51,072 nt of DNA from an uncultured Novosphingobium sp. (GCA_946886075.1 CAMPHR010000021.1:1-51072), one strand, 5' to 3'; positions 1 through 10,242 are shown, counted from the first letter of the stretch. Notes: generated by a model from the sequence alone, not told the origin. Numbers and translations: made by a program.

Positions 1-386
1 GGAGCCATTCCTGCACAAATCTTACATGGTGTGTAAGGACATTGTGAGGATGGCTAAATTTAACTGAGTACCCGACGCCTAGAAGCCGTCAGAACCCAGA
101 GCCGCCGCCCACATGTCCCTTCATCATACTAACAATGTCAAAGAGCCGACAACTTATGGGGGACAGCTAACCTTCCTCGAAATTTGCTTCCGAGGGAGTG
201 TGTCCCGTCTATGTTGGCGACCGTCCGTTTCAGCGCCGTGTTGGCGTCGTTCCGTCCGGTGAGGCGGCATATATGGAGGGGTTCTCGCACCGTCAAACAG
301 TTTTTGCACTTTTGTTTCAGAAATTTTTGGACTTCGTGCCTTAGGGGTCGATCAGGCGCATGGTGCGCCAGAGGAATGGGTTCAGA
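1..386. other. Intergenic/leader region upstream of the flippase
   Basis: I see no convincing gene here. Positions 2-67 are open in one plus-strand frame and end in TGA, so they could be the last codons of a gene beginning outside the window, but 21 codons are too few to identify it. The region looks richer in A and T than what follows. A small perfect hairpin (CTTACA at 21-26, TGTAAG at 32-37) lies near the left edge. An open frame at 184-438 overlaps the flippase start in another frame and looks like chance. The promoter of the flippase probably lies here, but I cannot place it. Confidence 0.5.
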
Positions 387-1874
387 ATGGCTTTGCAGGA
401 TGCCGACGCAGATGATGCGGGCTTTGGCGCGCGTATAAGGAGCGCGCTATTCTGGCGGTCGGGCAGCCAGATCCTGTCCCAGATGATCAGCTGGGTCGTG
501 ACGCTGGCGGTCATCCGTCTGCTCGATCCGGCGGATTACGGCCTATTCGCCATGACGCAGGTCATCCTCAACTTCGCGACCTTCCTTAATGGCTACGGGT
601 TGGTGAGCGCCCTGGTTCAGTCAGACACGCTCGATTCGCACAAATTGCGTCAGGCGTTCGGCATCATGTTGCTGCTGAACGGAGGACTTGCACTGGCGCA
701 GTTGCTGATCGCCCCCTGGGCGGCGGACTATTATGACCAGCCGATGGTGGCGGACCTGCTGCGGGTGCAGGCACTGCTCTACCTGTCGACGCCATTCATC
801 TCGATTCCCGAGGCGCTCATGGGACGAGCGCTGGACTTCAAGCGGCCTGCGCTCGTCAATCTCATAGCAGCAGCGGCATCAGCCGCCGTGGCGCTGACCG
901 GCGCGCTGTCCGGATGGGGCGTCTGGACGCTCGTATTCGCGCCAATGGCAGGCTTCTGGGTGAAGGCGGTGGGTTATGTCCTCGCCACCGGCTTCCGGCC
1001 GGTCCCCAGCTTCGATTTCCGGGGTACGGGCGCGATGGTCGCCTATGGCGCGTCGCTGCTCGGGGGACAGCTTTTCTGGATCATTCAGAGCCAGGCGGAC
1101 ATCTTCATTGGAGGACGCGCGCTCGAACCCCATCAGCTTGGCCTCTACGCGGAAGCCCTGTTCCTTACCCAGATCTTCGTATCGAAGTTCATCCCGCCCC
1201 TGAATGACGTCGCCTTCCCCGCTTATGCCCGGATGCAGAAAGACCCTGCGCGAATCGCATGGTCCTTTTGCAAGGCCGTTCGACTGCTTCTGCTGATTTC
1301 CTGCCCGGTATATCTGGGCATGGCGGTAACTGCGGAGCCGCTGGTAGAGACGCTTTTCGGCGCGAAATGGCTGGAGATGGCGCCATTTGTGTCGGTTCTC
1401 GCGCTCGCCATGCCGTTCATGACGCTGCAGGTGATGTTCGCCCCAGTCAGCAACGCGCTAGGACGGCCAGGATTAACGGCGCGAATCGCGGCGGTCGGTG
1501 CCGTTCTGATGCCGCTTGCCTTCCTCATGGGAATCCAGTTCGGCGCGATAGGTTTGGCATGGGCCTGGTTGGGAGCCTTCCCGGTGCTGACGGCCGTCAC
1601 CGCGCGCCTCGCCGGAGGAGCGATGGGATTGCGGCTCACCGACCTGATTCGCGCCGCGGCTCCCGGCCTTGGCTGCTCGATCCTGATGGCGGGTGCCGTC
1701 ATGATCGTTGATTCGCTGCTGCCCCCGCTGCCAGCGTTGGTGCAGCTTTGCGTGCTCGTGCCCATAGGAGGCCTCGCCTTCATGGCCGCACTGATGCTTT
1801 GCGCACGAGGCACGTTGATGGAATTGGTGAGCCTAGTGATTCGCCGCGCCGCGCCCGAGCCCGTGACAGCGTGA
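387..1874 (+). CDS. Wzx-type lipopolysaccharide/oligosaccharide flippase (MOP superfamily)
   Basis: This is a polytopic inner-membrane protein of about 495 residues with roughly 12-14 hydrophobic segments along its whole length. That layout and length fit polysaccharide flippases of the MOP superfamily (WzxC/RfbX-like), which move lipid-linked oligosaccharide repeat units across the inner membrane. The N-terminal stretch RSALFWRSGSQILSQ followed by a first membrane helix ending VIRLLDPADYG is typical of the family. I chose ATG 387 because GAGGA lies 11 bases upstream; ATG 360, in frame and preceded by AGGGGT, would add nine residues. The gene converges on the CBS-domain gene with one base between their stops. 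No glycosyltransferase is visible in the window, so the polysaccharide served is unknown; it may be the edge of a larger locus to the left. Confidence 0.85.
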   Translation: MALQDADADDAGFGARIRSALFWRSGSQILSQMISWVVTLAVIRLLDPADYGLFAMTQVILNFATFLNGYGLVSALVQSDTLDSHKLRQAFGIMLLLNGGLALAQLLIAPWAADYYDQPMVADLLRVQALLYLSTPFISIPEALMGRALDFKRPALVNLIAAAASAAVALTGALSGWGVWTLVFAPMAGFWVKAVGYVLATGFRPVPSFDFRGTGAMVAYGASLLGGQLFWIIQSQADIFIGGRALEPHQLGLYAEALFLTQIFVSKFIPPLNDVAFPAYARMQKDPARIAWSFCKAVRLLLLISCPVYLGMAVTAEPLVETLFGAKWLEMAPFVSVLALAMPFMTLQVMFAPVSNALGRPGLTARIAAVGAVLMPLAFLMGIQFGAIGLAWAWLGAFPVLTAVTARLAGGAMGLRLTDLIRAAAPGLGCSILMAGAVMIVDSLLPPLPALVQLCVLVPIGGLAFMAALMLCARGTLMELVSLVIRRAAPEPVTA

Positions 1875-1875
1875 A

Positions 1876-2304
1876 TCAGGCCGTCTGAATGTAATCGCGC
1901 AGCGCCGCTGCCTCCGATTCGATGCTGTCGATCCTGAATTTGACGAGATCACCGATCGAGACGAGGCCCTTAAGTGTACCATCGACCACTACAGGAAGGT
2001 GGCGCACGCGTTTCTTGGTCATGAGCGACAGGCAGTGGATCACCGGCGTCTTGTCATCGGTGGTGATGGCAGGCGCCGTCATCACCGCCCCTACCTTGCG
2101 CTCCAGAACCGATGCACCATCCCGCGCGATTTGGTGGACGAGGTCGCGTTCGGAAAAGATGCCGACCACCTCCCCATTATCGACCACAGGCACGCAGCCG
2201 ATCCGCCGTTCGGACAAGAGCTGAACCACCGAAAGAACACTGTCATCCGGCCTGACCTGAGTGACTTCATGCCCCTTGCCCTGCAGAATCGCGGTGATCG
2301 TCAT
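1876..2304 (-). CDS. CBS-domain pair protein
   Basis: The 142-residue protein consists almost entirely of two CBS motifs, about residues 10-65 and 75-130, which together form one Bateman module. Typical CBS signatures are visible: IGCVPVVDNGEVVGIFSERD in the first half and RHLPVVVDGTLKGLVSIGDL in the second. Such stand-alone modules bind adenine nucleotides and usually act as energy sensors or regulators of partner proteins. No catalytic domain is attached, so its target cannot be read from the sequence. It is transcribed on the minus strand, convergent with the flippase, and starts only about 75 bases from the plus-strand small membrane protein, so the two probably share a divergent promoter region around 2305-2378. 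Confidence 0.88.
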   Translation of the reverse strand: MTITAILQGKGHEVTQVRPDDSVLSVVQLLSERRIGCVPVVDNGEVVGIFSERDLVHQIARDGASVLERKVGAVMTAPAITTDDKTPVIHCLSLMTKKRVRHLPVVVDGTLKGLVSIGDLVKFRIDSIESEAAALRDYIQTA

Positions 2305-2378
2305 GCCCCGTCTCCTTGCGTTCAGACATTATGCGTCTGTCCCTTGATGATCCCACTTTCGTTCCCCAAAGAAAAGGG

Positions 2379-2678
2379 ATGAGAGACAAACAGGGCCTGG
2401 ATGATCCACAGATCGCCGCGATCGCCTGGGGGCGGTTTCGCCGCATCATGCTATGGATGGCGCTTGGCGGCGCATTGTGCGTCGGCATCGCGCTCCTCTG
2501 CCTTCGAATATGGGCTGGACCCATGCCCCTGCACATGATTCTGGCCACGATCATCGGGGTTTGGCTGACCTTCATGCTGGGGACCGGCCTGATGGCGCTC
2601 ATATTCCTGTCGAGCGGCACCGGCCATGACGATCAGGTCATTGACCCATTGAAGGACGAGGTACCCATCGATGACTGA
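2379..2678 (+). CDS. Small two-helix membrane protein, function unknown
   Basis: The predicted protein has 99 residues with two hydrophobic segments, about residues 25-48 and 56-78, separated by a short PMPLH turn, and an acidic C-terminal tail rich in Asp (VIDPLKDEVPIDD). I do not recognise a named family; it resembles small conserved hypothetical proteins of sphingomonads. ATG 2379 is preferred because purine-rich AAAAGGG lies just upstream; an in-frame start at 2316 would add a non-hydrophobic 21-residue leader. Its stop overlaps the ATG of the thioesterase by eight bases (2671-2678), so the two are very likely translated from one mRNA. No function is claimed. Confidence 0.7.
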   Translation: MRDKQGLDDPQIAAIAWGRFRRIMLWMALGGALCVGIALLCLRIWAGPMPLHMILATIIGVWLTFMLGTGLMALIFLSSGTGHDDQVIDPLKDEVPIDD

Positions 2679-3048
2679 GAAGAGGGGCGAACTGATCCTG
2701 CGAGTGGTGCCCGGCATCACGCAGATCAACACCAACGGCCATATCTTTGGCGGGTGGATTTTAAGTCAGATGGATATTGCCGGTGGCATTGTGGCAGGCC
2801 GATTGGCCGAAGGAGCCGTGGCGACCGTCGCGATCGACGGGATGAAATTCATATCGCCGATGCTGCTTGGCGATATCGTCACGGTCTATGCCCATGAGGA
2901 GCGCCGGGGGCGGACATCCTTGGGCATTCGCGTCGATGTGGTGGCGACCCGTGGGACGGATCAGCAGCAGATCGACCTCACGAGCGGCCTCTTCACCTTC
3001 GTCGCGCTTGACGACCAGCATCGGCCGCGGGTGCTGCCCTCACGCTAA
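2671..3048 (+). CDS. Acyl-CoA thioesterase, hotdog fold (YciA-like)
   Basis: The protein of 125 residues matches the small hotdog-fold acyl-CoA hydrolases of the YciA/BACH type, which cleave acyl-CoA to free acid and CoA in the cytoplasm. The diagnostic segment is NTNGHIFGGWILSQMDIAGG near residues 17-36, where N-x-x-G-H-x-F-G-G precedes the hotdog helix carrying the catalytic Asp. The following FISPMLLGDIVTVYA strand is also typical. The gene overlaps the upstream small membrane protein and is followed by a strong rho-independent terminator, which closes this short operon. The true acyl substrate range cannot be deduced from the sequence. Confidence 0.87.
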   Translation: MTEKRGELILRVVPGITQINTNGHIFGGWILSQMDIAGGIVAGRLAEGAVATVAIDGMKFISPMLLGDIVTVYAHEERRGRTSLGIRVDVVATRGTDQQQIDLTSGLFTFVALDDQHRPRVLPSR

Positions 3049-3062
3049 GCGCCTAACAAAGT

Positions 3063-3097
3063 AAGGGAGCGGCACGGATGCCACTCCCTTCTTTTTT
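3063..3097 (+). terminator. Rho-independent terminator after the thioesterase
   Basis: AAGGGAGCGGCA pairs with TGCCACTCCCTT across a CGGA loop with one mismatch and is followed by CTTTTTT. It sits 15 bases after the thioesterase stop and before the convergent DUF4167 gene. Confidence 0.85.
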
Positions 3098-3127
3098 CTC
3101 ACTGCCTGGACGAGGCGGAGTGCGAAA

Positions 3128-3919
3128 TTATTCCGCCGCTTCGGCAGCTGGACGCGCGCGGCGAGTGCGCTTGCGCGGCGCTTCCTCCGCAGCAAGCTCG
3201 CTGTCATTGTCGGCCCGTGCGATCGACGGCGGCAGAACGGAAAGGTCGAGGCCCTCGCTACCCTCCGACTTCGCCGCATCCACCTTGCGGGGACGGCCCC
3301 GGCGGGCGCGCGGTGCTTCAGTCGCTGCCGCAGCTTCCGCCTCAGGCTGGGGTTCAGGCGCACGCTCGGCCACAGGTGCCGGAGCCTCCGCAACTTCTAC
3401 GTCCTGCCGTTCGGCCGCTTCATAGGCCAGGCGATCGCGACGCGGGCGATCCCGGCGATTGCCATTGTCACGATTGTCCTGCCGGTCGCGCTGCTGCTCC
3501 CTGGGCTGATCACGGCGGCGATCGCCTTCATAGCTGCGCTCGAACTGCTGCTGCGGTTCGCCGCGATTGTCTTCCCCGGCGAAATCCTGGGCGTCGAAAT
3601 CGTCGCCTTCATAATCGCCATTGTCTTCCGGACGGCGGTAGCGCTGTTGCTGCTCCTCCTGCCGGGCGCGATTGTCGGCCAGCACGCGGAAATAATGGTC
3701 GGCGAATTGCAGATAATATTCCGCATTCACCCGGTCGCCCGCCATCTGGGCGTCGCGGGCCATATTCTTGTACTTTTCGAGAAGCTGGACCGCATTCCCG
3801 CGAGCGCGGCTGTCGATCCGGTTGCCGCTATCGCCGCCGCCCCGGTTACCGCCGCCCGGACGTCCGTTATTATTGTTCCGGCCGCGATTACGGCGACCGG
3901 CCTGCCTGTTGTTGATCAA
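3128..3919 (-). CDS. DUF4167 protein with RG/N-rich head and Q/R-rich low-complexity middle
   Basis: The protein has 263 residues in three parts. Residues 1-40 are an Arg-Gly-Asn-rich head with RNRGRNNNNGRPGGGNRGGG-type repeats. Residues about 42-85 form the conserved helical DUF4167 core (AVQLLEKYKNMARDAQ, AEYYLQFADHYFRVLA). The remainder is charged low complexity rich in Q, R, D and E, ending in Ala/Glu/Pro-rich and Arg/Lys-rich segments. The family is conserved in alphaproteobacteria and has no established function to my knowledge; RG-rich tracts often bind RNA, which is an inference here. The start is TTG 3919, supported by AAGGA seven bases upstream and by the fit of the Asn/Arg-rich N-terminus to the family. 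It lies 288 bases downstream of hisS-prfA-prmC on the same strand. Confidence 0.85.
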   Translation of the reverse strand: MINNRQAGRRNRGRNNNNGRPGGGNRGGGDSGNRIDSRARGNAVQLLEKYKNMARDAQMAGDRVNAEYYLQFADHYFRVLADNRARQEEQQQRYRRPEDNGDYEGDDFDAQDFAGEDNRGEPQQQFERSYEGDRRRDQPREQQRDRQDNRDNGNRRDRPRRDRLAYEAAERQDVEVAEAPAPVAERAPEPQPEAEAAAATEAPRARRGRPRKVDAAKSEGSEGLDLSVLPPSIARADNDSELAAEEAPRKRTRRARPAAEAAE

Positions 3920-4207
3920 GAGCTGGTCCTTGCGTTCACTTTGCCATCATTCACTGAAAACATCGTTCAGTCGCATCCTAAAACACCGCCTGCTCATCAG
4001 GCCGGGTAGGGCTCCGCCGGACAGGGGCTGTGCGACAACCCTTGCCCTTACGCTGCCAGAGGCGCTTGCGCAGCAGCGCCGTCGTGACTTTGAAGGAGCA
4101 GGAAAACGGCCTTTTCTCAGCTAAGCCCCACAGGGCAGATCCTCAGGATAATGCCGTCCCTGCTCACCATGTAGTGTCTTTGTGGGGATAAACCAAGCAA
4201 TTTTCAC
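3920..4207. other. Intergenic region between prmC and the DUF4167 gene
   Basis: No gene is supported here. It must hold the 3' end of the hisS-prfA-prmC transcript and probably a promoter for the DUF4167 gene. On the minus strand a short GAAAA-GGCC-TTTTC hairpin is visible around 4105-4120, but without a clear U-tract I do not call it a terminator. Confidence 0.4.
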
Positions 4208-5049
4208 TCAAGCCGGAGCGATTCCGGCGGAGTATACGGGGCGCGTGGCGATAAGGCAGCGGTCGTGTCCAGCCATATCCTTGCGAACCGCCACATCTAG
4301 TCCCTGCGCATGAAGCAGAGCAGACACGCTTTTTCTCTGTTCGTATCCGATCTCAATAAAGGCAGCCCCGCCATCTGCCACAAGCGCAGCAATCCAGGGT
4401 GCGATACGTCTGTAATCGTCCAGACCGTCTGTCCCGGCAAAGAGCGCGCTTGCCGGTTCGTGCAGCACGTCACCCGTAAGCGGCTCCGCGCTCGCGATGT
4501 AGGGCGGGTTGGACAGGATGAGGTCGAAAGGCTCTGTCAGCCCTTCCCCCCAATCCCCCAGGCGAAAAGATGCTCGGCTAGCGAGCCCAAGATGTTCGGC
4601 ATTGCCTTGCGCCACCACGAGAGCGGCAGGGGAAAGGTCCACACCGACGCCGGTCGCTTGCGGCCATTGGTCGAGCGCCGCCAATAATAATGCGCCCGAT
4701 CCGGTGCCCAGATCCAATATCCGATCCGGAGAGCGGCCCTTGAAATACTCGACCGCCGCTTCGATGAGCGTTTCGGTGTCGGGCCGAGGAATCAGCACAT
4801 CAGGGGTCACCCGAAGGCTTATCGTCCAGAAGTCGCGCATGCCGATAATGTAGGCGATGGGTTCGCCGCCAAGCCGCCGGTCGATAAGCGCGTCATAGCC
4901 ATCCGGCACTGACAGATCCTGCTGGCGGAGCAGCAGATCGTTGCGGCTGAGACCGAGCGCATGGGCAAGCAGCAACTCGGCATCGAGGCGCGGCGTGCCA
5001 CTCACCTTGTCGAGCCGCGCAGCCGCATCGCGCAGCGCTCCGGCGATGG

Positions 5050-5053
<4 letters not shown>
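4208..5053 (-). CDS. prmC: Release factor glutamine methyltransferase PrmC (HemK)
   Basis: PrmC is a SAM-dependent enzyme that methylates the glutamine of the GGQ motif of class I release factors, here RF1 encoded immediately upstream. The 281-residue protein has an N-terminal helical substrate-binding domain (about 1-85), the SAM-binding loop DLGTGSG at 114-120 and the catalytic NPPY motif at 182-185, all intact and at usual spacing. The start is GTG 5053, overlapping the prfA stop in a GTGA arrangement, which indicates translational coupling. Function and substrate are therefore supported both by motif and by operon context. Confidence 0.96.
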
Positions 5054-6140
<1,087 letters not shown>

Positions 6141-6141
<1 letters not shown>

Positions 6142-7418
6142 CAAAGAGCCGTCAGCTTCTCGACAAGGCTCGCCAATGGCACGGCTTGCTGCTCCCCGGA
6201 TCGCAGGTCACGCAAGGCCGCCTCGCCCTGCGCCAGTTCATCCTCGCCGATGATGACCGCCCACGTAGCGCCCGAAGCGTTGGCGCGCTGCATCCGCTTC
6301 TTCATATTACCCCGAAAGCCCATGTCGCACATGATCCCGGCGCGGCGAAGGTCTGCGACAAGGCCCGTTGCCCGCGCTTCTGCCGCCTCGCCCAGCGGGA
6401 TCATGACCACTGCGGGCGCGGAAGGTTCCGGCGCATCCACCAACATCGCCAGCCGCTCAATCCCCGCGGCCCAGCCGACAGCAGGCGTTGCCGGACCACC
6501 AAGATTCTCGATCAGCCCGTCATAGCGCCCGCCGCCAAGCACCGTGCCTTGCGCGCCCAGGCGGTCGGTAATGAACTCGAAGGCCGTGTGACGATAATAA
6601 TCAAGGCCGCGCACCAGCCGCGCATTGCGCTGCCAGGCGACGCCAGCCGCGTCGAGACCAGCCGTCACCTTGTCGAAAAAGGCCCGCGCCTCATCGGTCA
6701 GATAGGCGTCGATCTCTGGGGCGCTGTCAGCCACCGGCCGGTCGCGCGGGTCCTTGCTGTCGAGGATACGAAGCGGGTTGCGGCTCAAGCGGTCGAGGCT
6801 TTCTTCCGAAAGCTGATCCCGATGCGCCTCGAAATGCGCGACCAACGCGCCGCGCCAGGCGTCACGGCTTTGCGCGTCACCCAGGGTATTGAGGTTCAGG
6901 GTGACCCCATCCGACACGCCCAGTTCGCGCAACAGTTGGTCAGCGAAGACCAGTAGCTCAATGTCCGCGCCCGGTTCGCCAGCGCCAACGATCTCCGCAT
7001 CCAACTGATGGAACTGGCGGAAGCGGCCCTTCTGCGGGCGTTCGTAACGGAACAATGGGCCATGGGTTGCAACTTTGAGCGGCGCATATTGCTGCCAGCC
7101 CTCGGTCACATAGGCGCGCGCGATCCCGGCGGTGAACTCGGGGCGCAGGGTGATGCTGTCGCCGCCCCTGTCCTCGAACGTGTACATCTCCTTAGAGACG
7201 ACATCCGTGCTTTCGCCGAGCGAACGGGCGAAAACAGCGGTCGCTTCAAACACCGGCACTTCGACCCTATGGAAGCCATAGAGGTTGCGCACGCGATCAA
7301 AGGTCGCGATCACATGCGCGAAGCGTTCCTGGAACGCGTCAGCGGTGCCCCCCAGCATGTCCTGCGTGCCGCGCACCGCATTGGGTGTCTTTGGGCGCGG
7401 ATTTTCATTTTTCGCCAT
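6141..7418 (-). CDS. hisS: Histidyl-tRNA synthetase
   Basis: HisRS charges tRNA-His with histidine. The 425-residue protein has class II synthetase features: an N-terminal RGTQD segment, motif 2 region with [15 protein letters not shown] (about residues 125-140), histidine-binding motif [14 protein letters not shown], and motif 3 region LGGGRYDGL followed by GWAAGIERL. The C-terminal 90 residues form the anticodon-binding domain. It is the first gene of the hisS-prfA-prmC operon. The start ATG 7418 is followed by a charged non-conserved leader (AKNENPRPK) before the conserved RGTQD, as is common in alphaproteobacteria. The 140-base gap to the divergent M61 peptidase holds its promoter. Confidence 0.97.
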
Positions 7419-7570
7419 GGGGATGCGCCTTTAGCGGCAAAGAAGGCTCAAGGAAACGCGCTTTTTTGTCACATAATGTCGCGGCTCTTCTTCCGGGTGG
7501 ACGCGGTCATCTTGGTTCGTCATGCTGATTTCATAAGGCATTCCTGCCGCGTCTTTTTTTGGAGAGAGAC

Positions 7571-9490
7571 ATGATCCGCAGCCTCGCTGCCGCCCTCTTG
7601 CTTTCCACCACCATGATCAGCCCGCTCGCCGCCCAGGATGCCGTAAGGTCAAAGCCTGCCGCGCTGCCGGTGAATAGCGCCAGCCCTACACCGCGCGACA
7701 TGCCCTATCCCGGTGGCACAATCCGGCTGGAGGTTGATGCGACCGACACGACCCAGCGAATCTTCCGCGTGAAAGAGCATATTCCCGTCGCATCCAGCGG
7801 CCCCCTGACCCTGCTGCTGCCCGAATGGCTGCCCGGCAATCACGCGCCGCGCGGGCAGATCGAGAAGATCAGCGGCCTGACCTTTACGGCCGACGGCAAG
7901 CCGGTCGGCTGGAAACGCGATCCGCTCAACGTCTACGCCTTCATCATCGATGTGCCTCAGGGCACGCGCGAGATCATGGCGGCCTTCCAGTTCCTGTCAG
8001 CGACCCAGCCCAATCAGGGCCGGGTCGTCATCACCCCCAAGATGCTCAACATCCAGTGGGAATCAGTCTCGCTCTATCCGGCAGGCTATTATACGCGTCA
8101 GATCCCGATCCAGGCTACGGTAACCTATCCCGAAGGTTGGCAGGCGGCGACCGCCCTGCGCGGGCAGAAGACTGGATCGACGGTCGCCTATCAGACCATC
8201 GACTATGAAGCCCTTCAGGATTCGCCGGTATTCGCCGGGCGCTATTTCAAGCCGGTGGACCTTGGCCATAATGTCACGCTCAACATCGTTGCCGACGAAG
8301 CGGATGAGCTGGATGCCAAACCGGACCAGATCGCCAAGCACAGGAAGCTGGTCGGTGAAGCAGGGGCGCTGTTCGGCGCCTATCATTTCGACCATTATGA
8401 CTTCCTGTTCGCGATCACCGACGAAATGGGCGGCATCGGCCTGGAACATCACCGGTCCTCGGAAAATCAGGTGGAACCGGGCTATTTCAAGAAGTGGAGC
8501 GACAGCGACGCGCTGCTCGACCGCAACCTCCTGCCTCATGAATTCACCCATAGCTGGGATGGCAAGTTTCGCCGCCCCGACCTCCTGTGGACGCCTGATT
8601 TCAACGTGCCGATGCAGGACAATCTGCTGTGGGTTTATGAAGGGCAGACGCAATTCTGGGGCTATGTGCTGGGCGCGCGGTCGGGCCTGTTCAGCAAGCA
8701 GGAGACACTGGACGCTTACGCCCATATCGCCGCCAAGCTCGACACCACGCGCGGCCGCGAGTGGCGGGCGATGGAGGACACGACCCACGACCCGATCATC
8801 TCCGCGCGGCGGCCCAAAGGCTGGACGAGCTGGCAGCGGTCGGAGGACTATTATAATGAAGGCCTGATGATCTGGCTGGAGGCCGACGCGATCATCCGCC
8901 GCCAGACGCGCGGGGCAAAAGGGCTCGACGATTTCGCCAAGGCCTTCTTCGGCATCAATCCCGGCGATTGGGGCCAAGTCGTCTATAATCGCGATGATGT
9001 GATCAGGACGCTGAACGGCGTCGCGCCCTATGACTGGGCAGGCTTTTTCGGTCGATATGTCGACAGCACCACGCGGGAGACGCCAAAGGGCGGCTTCACC
9101 ATGGGCGGGTACAAGCTGGTCTATGGCGACACGCCCAATGCCTTCACCAAGGCAGCCGAAGGGGCCAGCAAGACCGTCGATCAGAGCTTCGGCGTCGGCC
9201 TGATCGTCAAGAGCGACGGCGAGATCAGCAATGTCGTCTGGGACAGCGCCGCCTTCAAGGCTGGTCTCGTCACCGGTGCGAAGATCGTCGCGATCAATGG
9301 GGACGAATATTCGGGCGAGGTCTTCAAGACCGCGCTGAAAGCCGCCCAACCGATGCAGATCATCGTCAAACAGGACAAATACTACCGCACTTTGACGCTC
9401 GCTTATTCCGGCGGCCTGCGCTATCCGCGCCTCGAAAAATCAGGAGAGGGTGACGGCAGCCTCGATCGGCTGCTTAAACCAAGGACATAA
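7571..9490 (+). CDS. Exported M61-family glycyl aminopeptidase with C-terminal PDZ domain
   Basis: The protein of 639 residues starts with a Sec signal peptide (MIRSLAAALLLSTTMISPLAAQ) and is likely periplasmic. It matches M61 peptidases: an N-terminal beta-rich domain, a thermolysin-like catalytic domain with the zinc motif HEFTH at about residues 323-327 (context LLPHEFTHSWDGKFRRP), and a C-terminal PDZ-like domain at about 540-615. Known members of M61 release N-terminal glycine and some other small residues. ATG 7571 is preceded by GGAGAGAG at good spacing; a TTG at 7559 in frame lies inside that sequence and is rejected. The gene is followed after 39 bases by ppa on the same strand. Confidence 0.92.
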   Translation: MIRSLAAALLLSTTMISPLAAQDAVRSKPAALPVNSASPTPRDMPYPGGTIRLEVDATDTTQRIFRVKEHIPVASSGPLTLLLPEWLPGNHAPRGQIEKISGLTFTADGKPVGWKRDPLNVYAFIIDVPQGTREIMAAFQFLSATQPNQGRVVITPKMLNIQWESVSLYPAGYYTRQIPIQATVTYPEGWQAATALRGQKTGSTVAYQTIDYEALQDSPVFAGRYFKPVDLGHNVTLNIVADEADELDAKPDQIAKHRKLVGEAGALFGAYHFDHYDFLFAITDEMGGIGLEHHRSSENQVEPGYFKKWSDSDALLDRNLLPHEFTHSWDGKFRRPDLLWTPDFNVPMQDNLLWVYEGQTQFWGYVLGARSGLFSKQETLDAYAHIAAKLDTTRGREWRAMEDTTHDPIISARRPKGWTSWQRSEDYYNEGLMIWLEADAIIRRQTRGAKGLDDFAKAFFGINPGDWGQVVYNRDDVIRTLNGVAPYDWAGFFGRYVDSTTRETPKGGFTMGGYKLVYGDTPNAFTKAAEGASKTVDQSFGVGLIVKSDGEISNVVWDSAAFKAGLVTGAKIVAINGDEYSGEVFKTALKAAQPMQIIVKQDKYYRTLTLAYSGGLRYPRLEKSGEGDGSLDRLLKPRT

Positions 9491-9529
9491 TCACCCGAAA
9501 CGCCAACGTGCATCAAAAGGCCTAGTCCC

Positions 9530-10072
9530 ATGAATATCGAACTGATCCCGGTCGGCGACGATCCGCCCAACAGCCTCAATGTCATCATCGAGGTGCCGAC
9601 CGGCGGCGAACCCGTGAAATATGAGTTCGACAAGGCATCCGGCGCGCTGTTCGTCGATCGCATCCTGCACACGCCAATGCGCTACCCGGCCAATTACGGC
9701 TTCGTGCCGCACACCCTGTCACCCGATGGCGATCCGCTGGACGCGCTGGTGATCTCTCGCTCGCCCTTCATCCCCGGCAGCGTCGTGCGCGCACGTCCTA
9801 TCGCCGTCCTCAATCTGGAAGACGAAGCGGGTGGCGACGAAAAGCTCGTCTGCGTGCCTGACGACAAGACGTTCCCCTATTATTCCAAGGTTGATGAAAA
9901 GGACGACCTGCCCGGCATCGTGATGGAGCAGATCGAACATTTCTTCACCCACTATAAGGATCTGGAAAAGCAGAAGTGGGTGCGCGTCGGCACCTGGGGT
10001 GGCGCGGAAGACGCCCGCCAGATCACACTGGAAGCGATCGAGCGTTACAAGGCCGACAAGAAGGCGGCGTAA
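9530..10072 (+). CDS. ppa: Inorganic pyrophosphatase (family I)
   Basis: This soluble enzyme hydrolyses pyrophosphate to two phosphates, pulling biosynthetic reactions forward. The 180-residue length is normal for bacterial family I enzymes. The metal-binding signature DGDPLDALV, preceded by YGFVPHTL, and the upstream KYEFDKASGALFVDRIL segment are intact. It lies 39 bases after the M61 peptidase, and a strong terminator follows about 20 bases after its stop, so transcription of this short unit ends here. Confidence 0.97.
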   Translation: MNIELIPVGDDPPNSLNVIIEVPTGGEPVKYEFDKASGALFVDRILHTPMRYPANYGFVPHTLSPDGDPLDALVISRSPFIPGSVVRARPIAVLNLEDEAGGDEKLVCVPDDKTFPYYSKVDEKDDLPGIVMEQIEHFFTHYKDLEKQKWVRVGTWGGAEDARQITLEAIERYKADKKAA

Positions 10073-10092
10073 GCGCCTTCGCTGAGATAAAG

Positions 10093-10126
10093 AAGCCGCG
10101 CGGGAGATGTCCTGCGCGGCTTTTTG
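10093..10126 (+). terminator. Rho-independent terminator after ppa
   Basis: AGCCGCGCGGGA pairs with TCCTGCGCGGCT around a GATG loop, with one G-U pair, and runs into TTTTT. It is the strongest intrinsic terminator I see in the window. Confidence 0.93.
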
Positions 10127-10134
10127 GTTATCTC

Positions 10135-10210
10135 GTCATCCCAGCGAACGCTGGCATCTCAGGAGGGGACGCGCGAGCAGGCCCGAGATCCCAGCTTCCG
10201 CTGGGATGAC
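10135..10210. repeat. Inverted pair of REP-type palindromes
   Basis: Two 26-base modules face each other at 10135-10160 and 10185-10210. The second, reverse complemented, matches the first at 23 of 26 positions. Each is itself a hairpin (CCAGCG-AA-CGCTGG, and ATCCCAGC-TTCC-GCTGGGAT). The sequence GTCATCCCAGC...GCTGGGATCTC is a widespread intergenic repeat of alphaproteobacteria; translated by chance it gives VIPANAGI-like peptides. Its position right after a terminator is typical. Confidence 0.88.
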
Positions 10211-10242
10211 ACTGACGAGGGCCGAGGGCTCGCCCTCCCCAA

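Noticed and set aside
184..438. Short open frame before the flippase
   Set aside because: It overlaps the flippase start in another frame, with no ribosome-binding site and no recognisable domain or signal.
8063..9349. Open minus-strand frame antisense to the M61 peptidase
   Set aside because: It has no start context or domain and lies entirely inside a well-supported gene.
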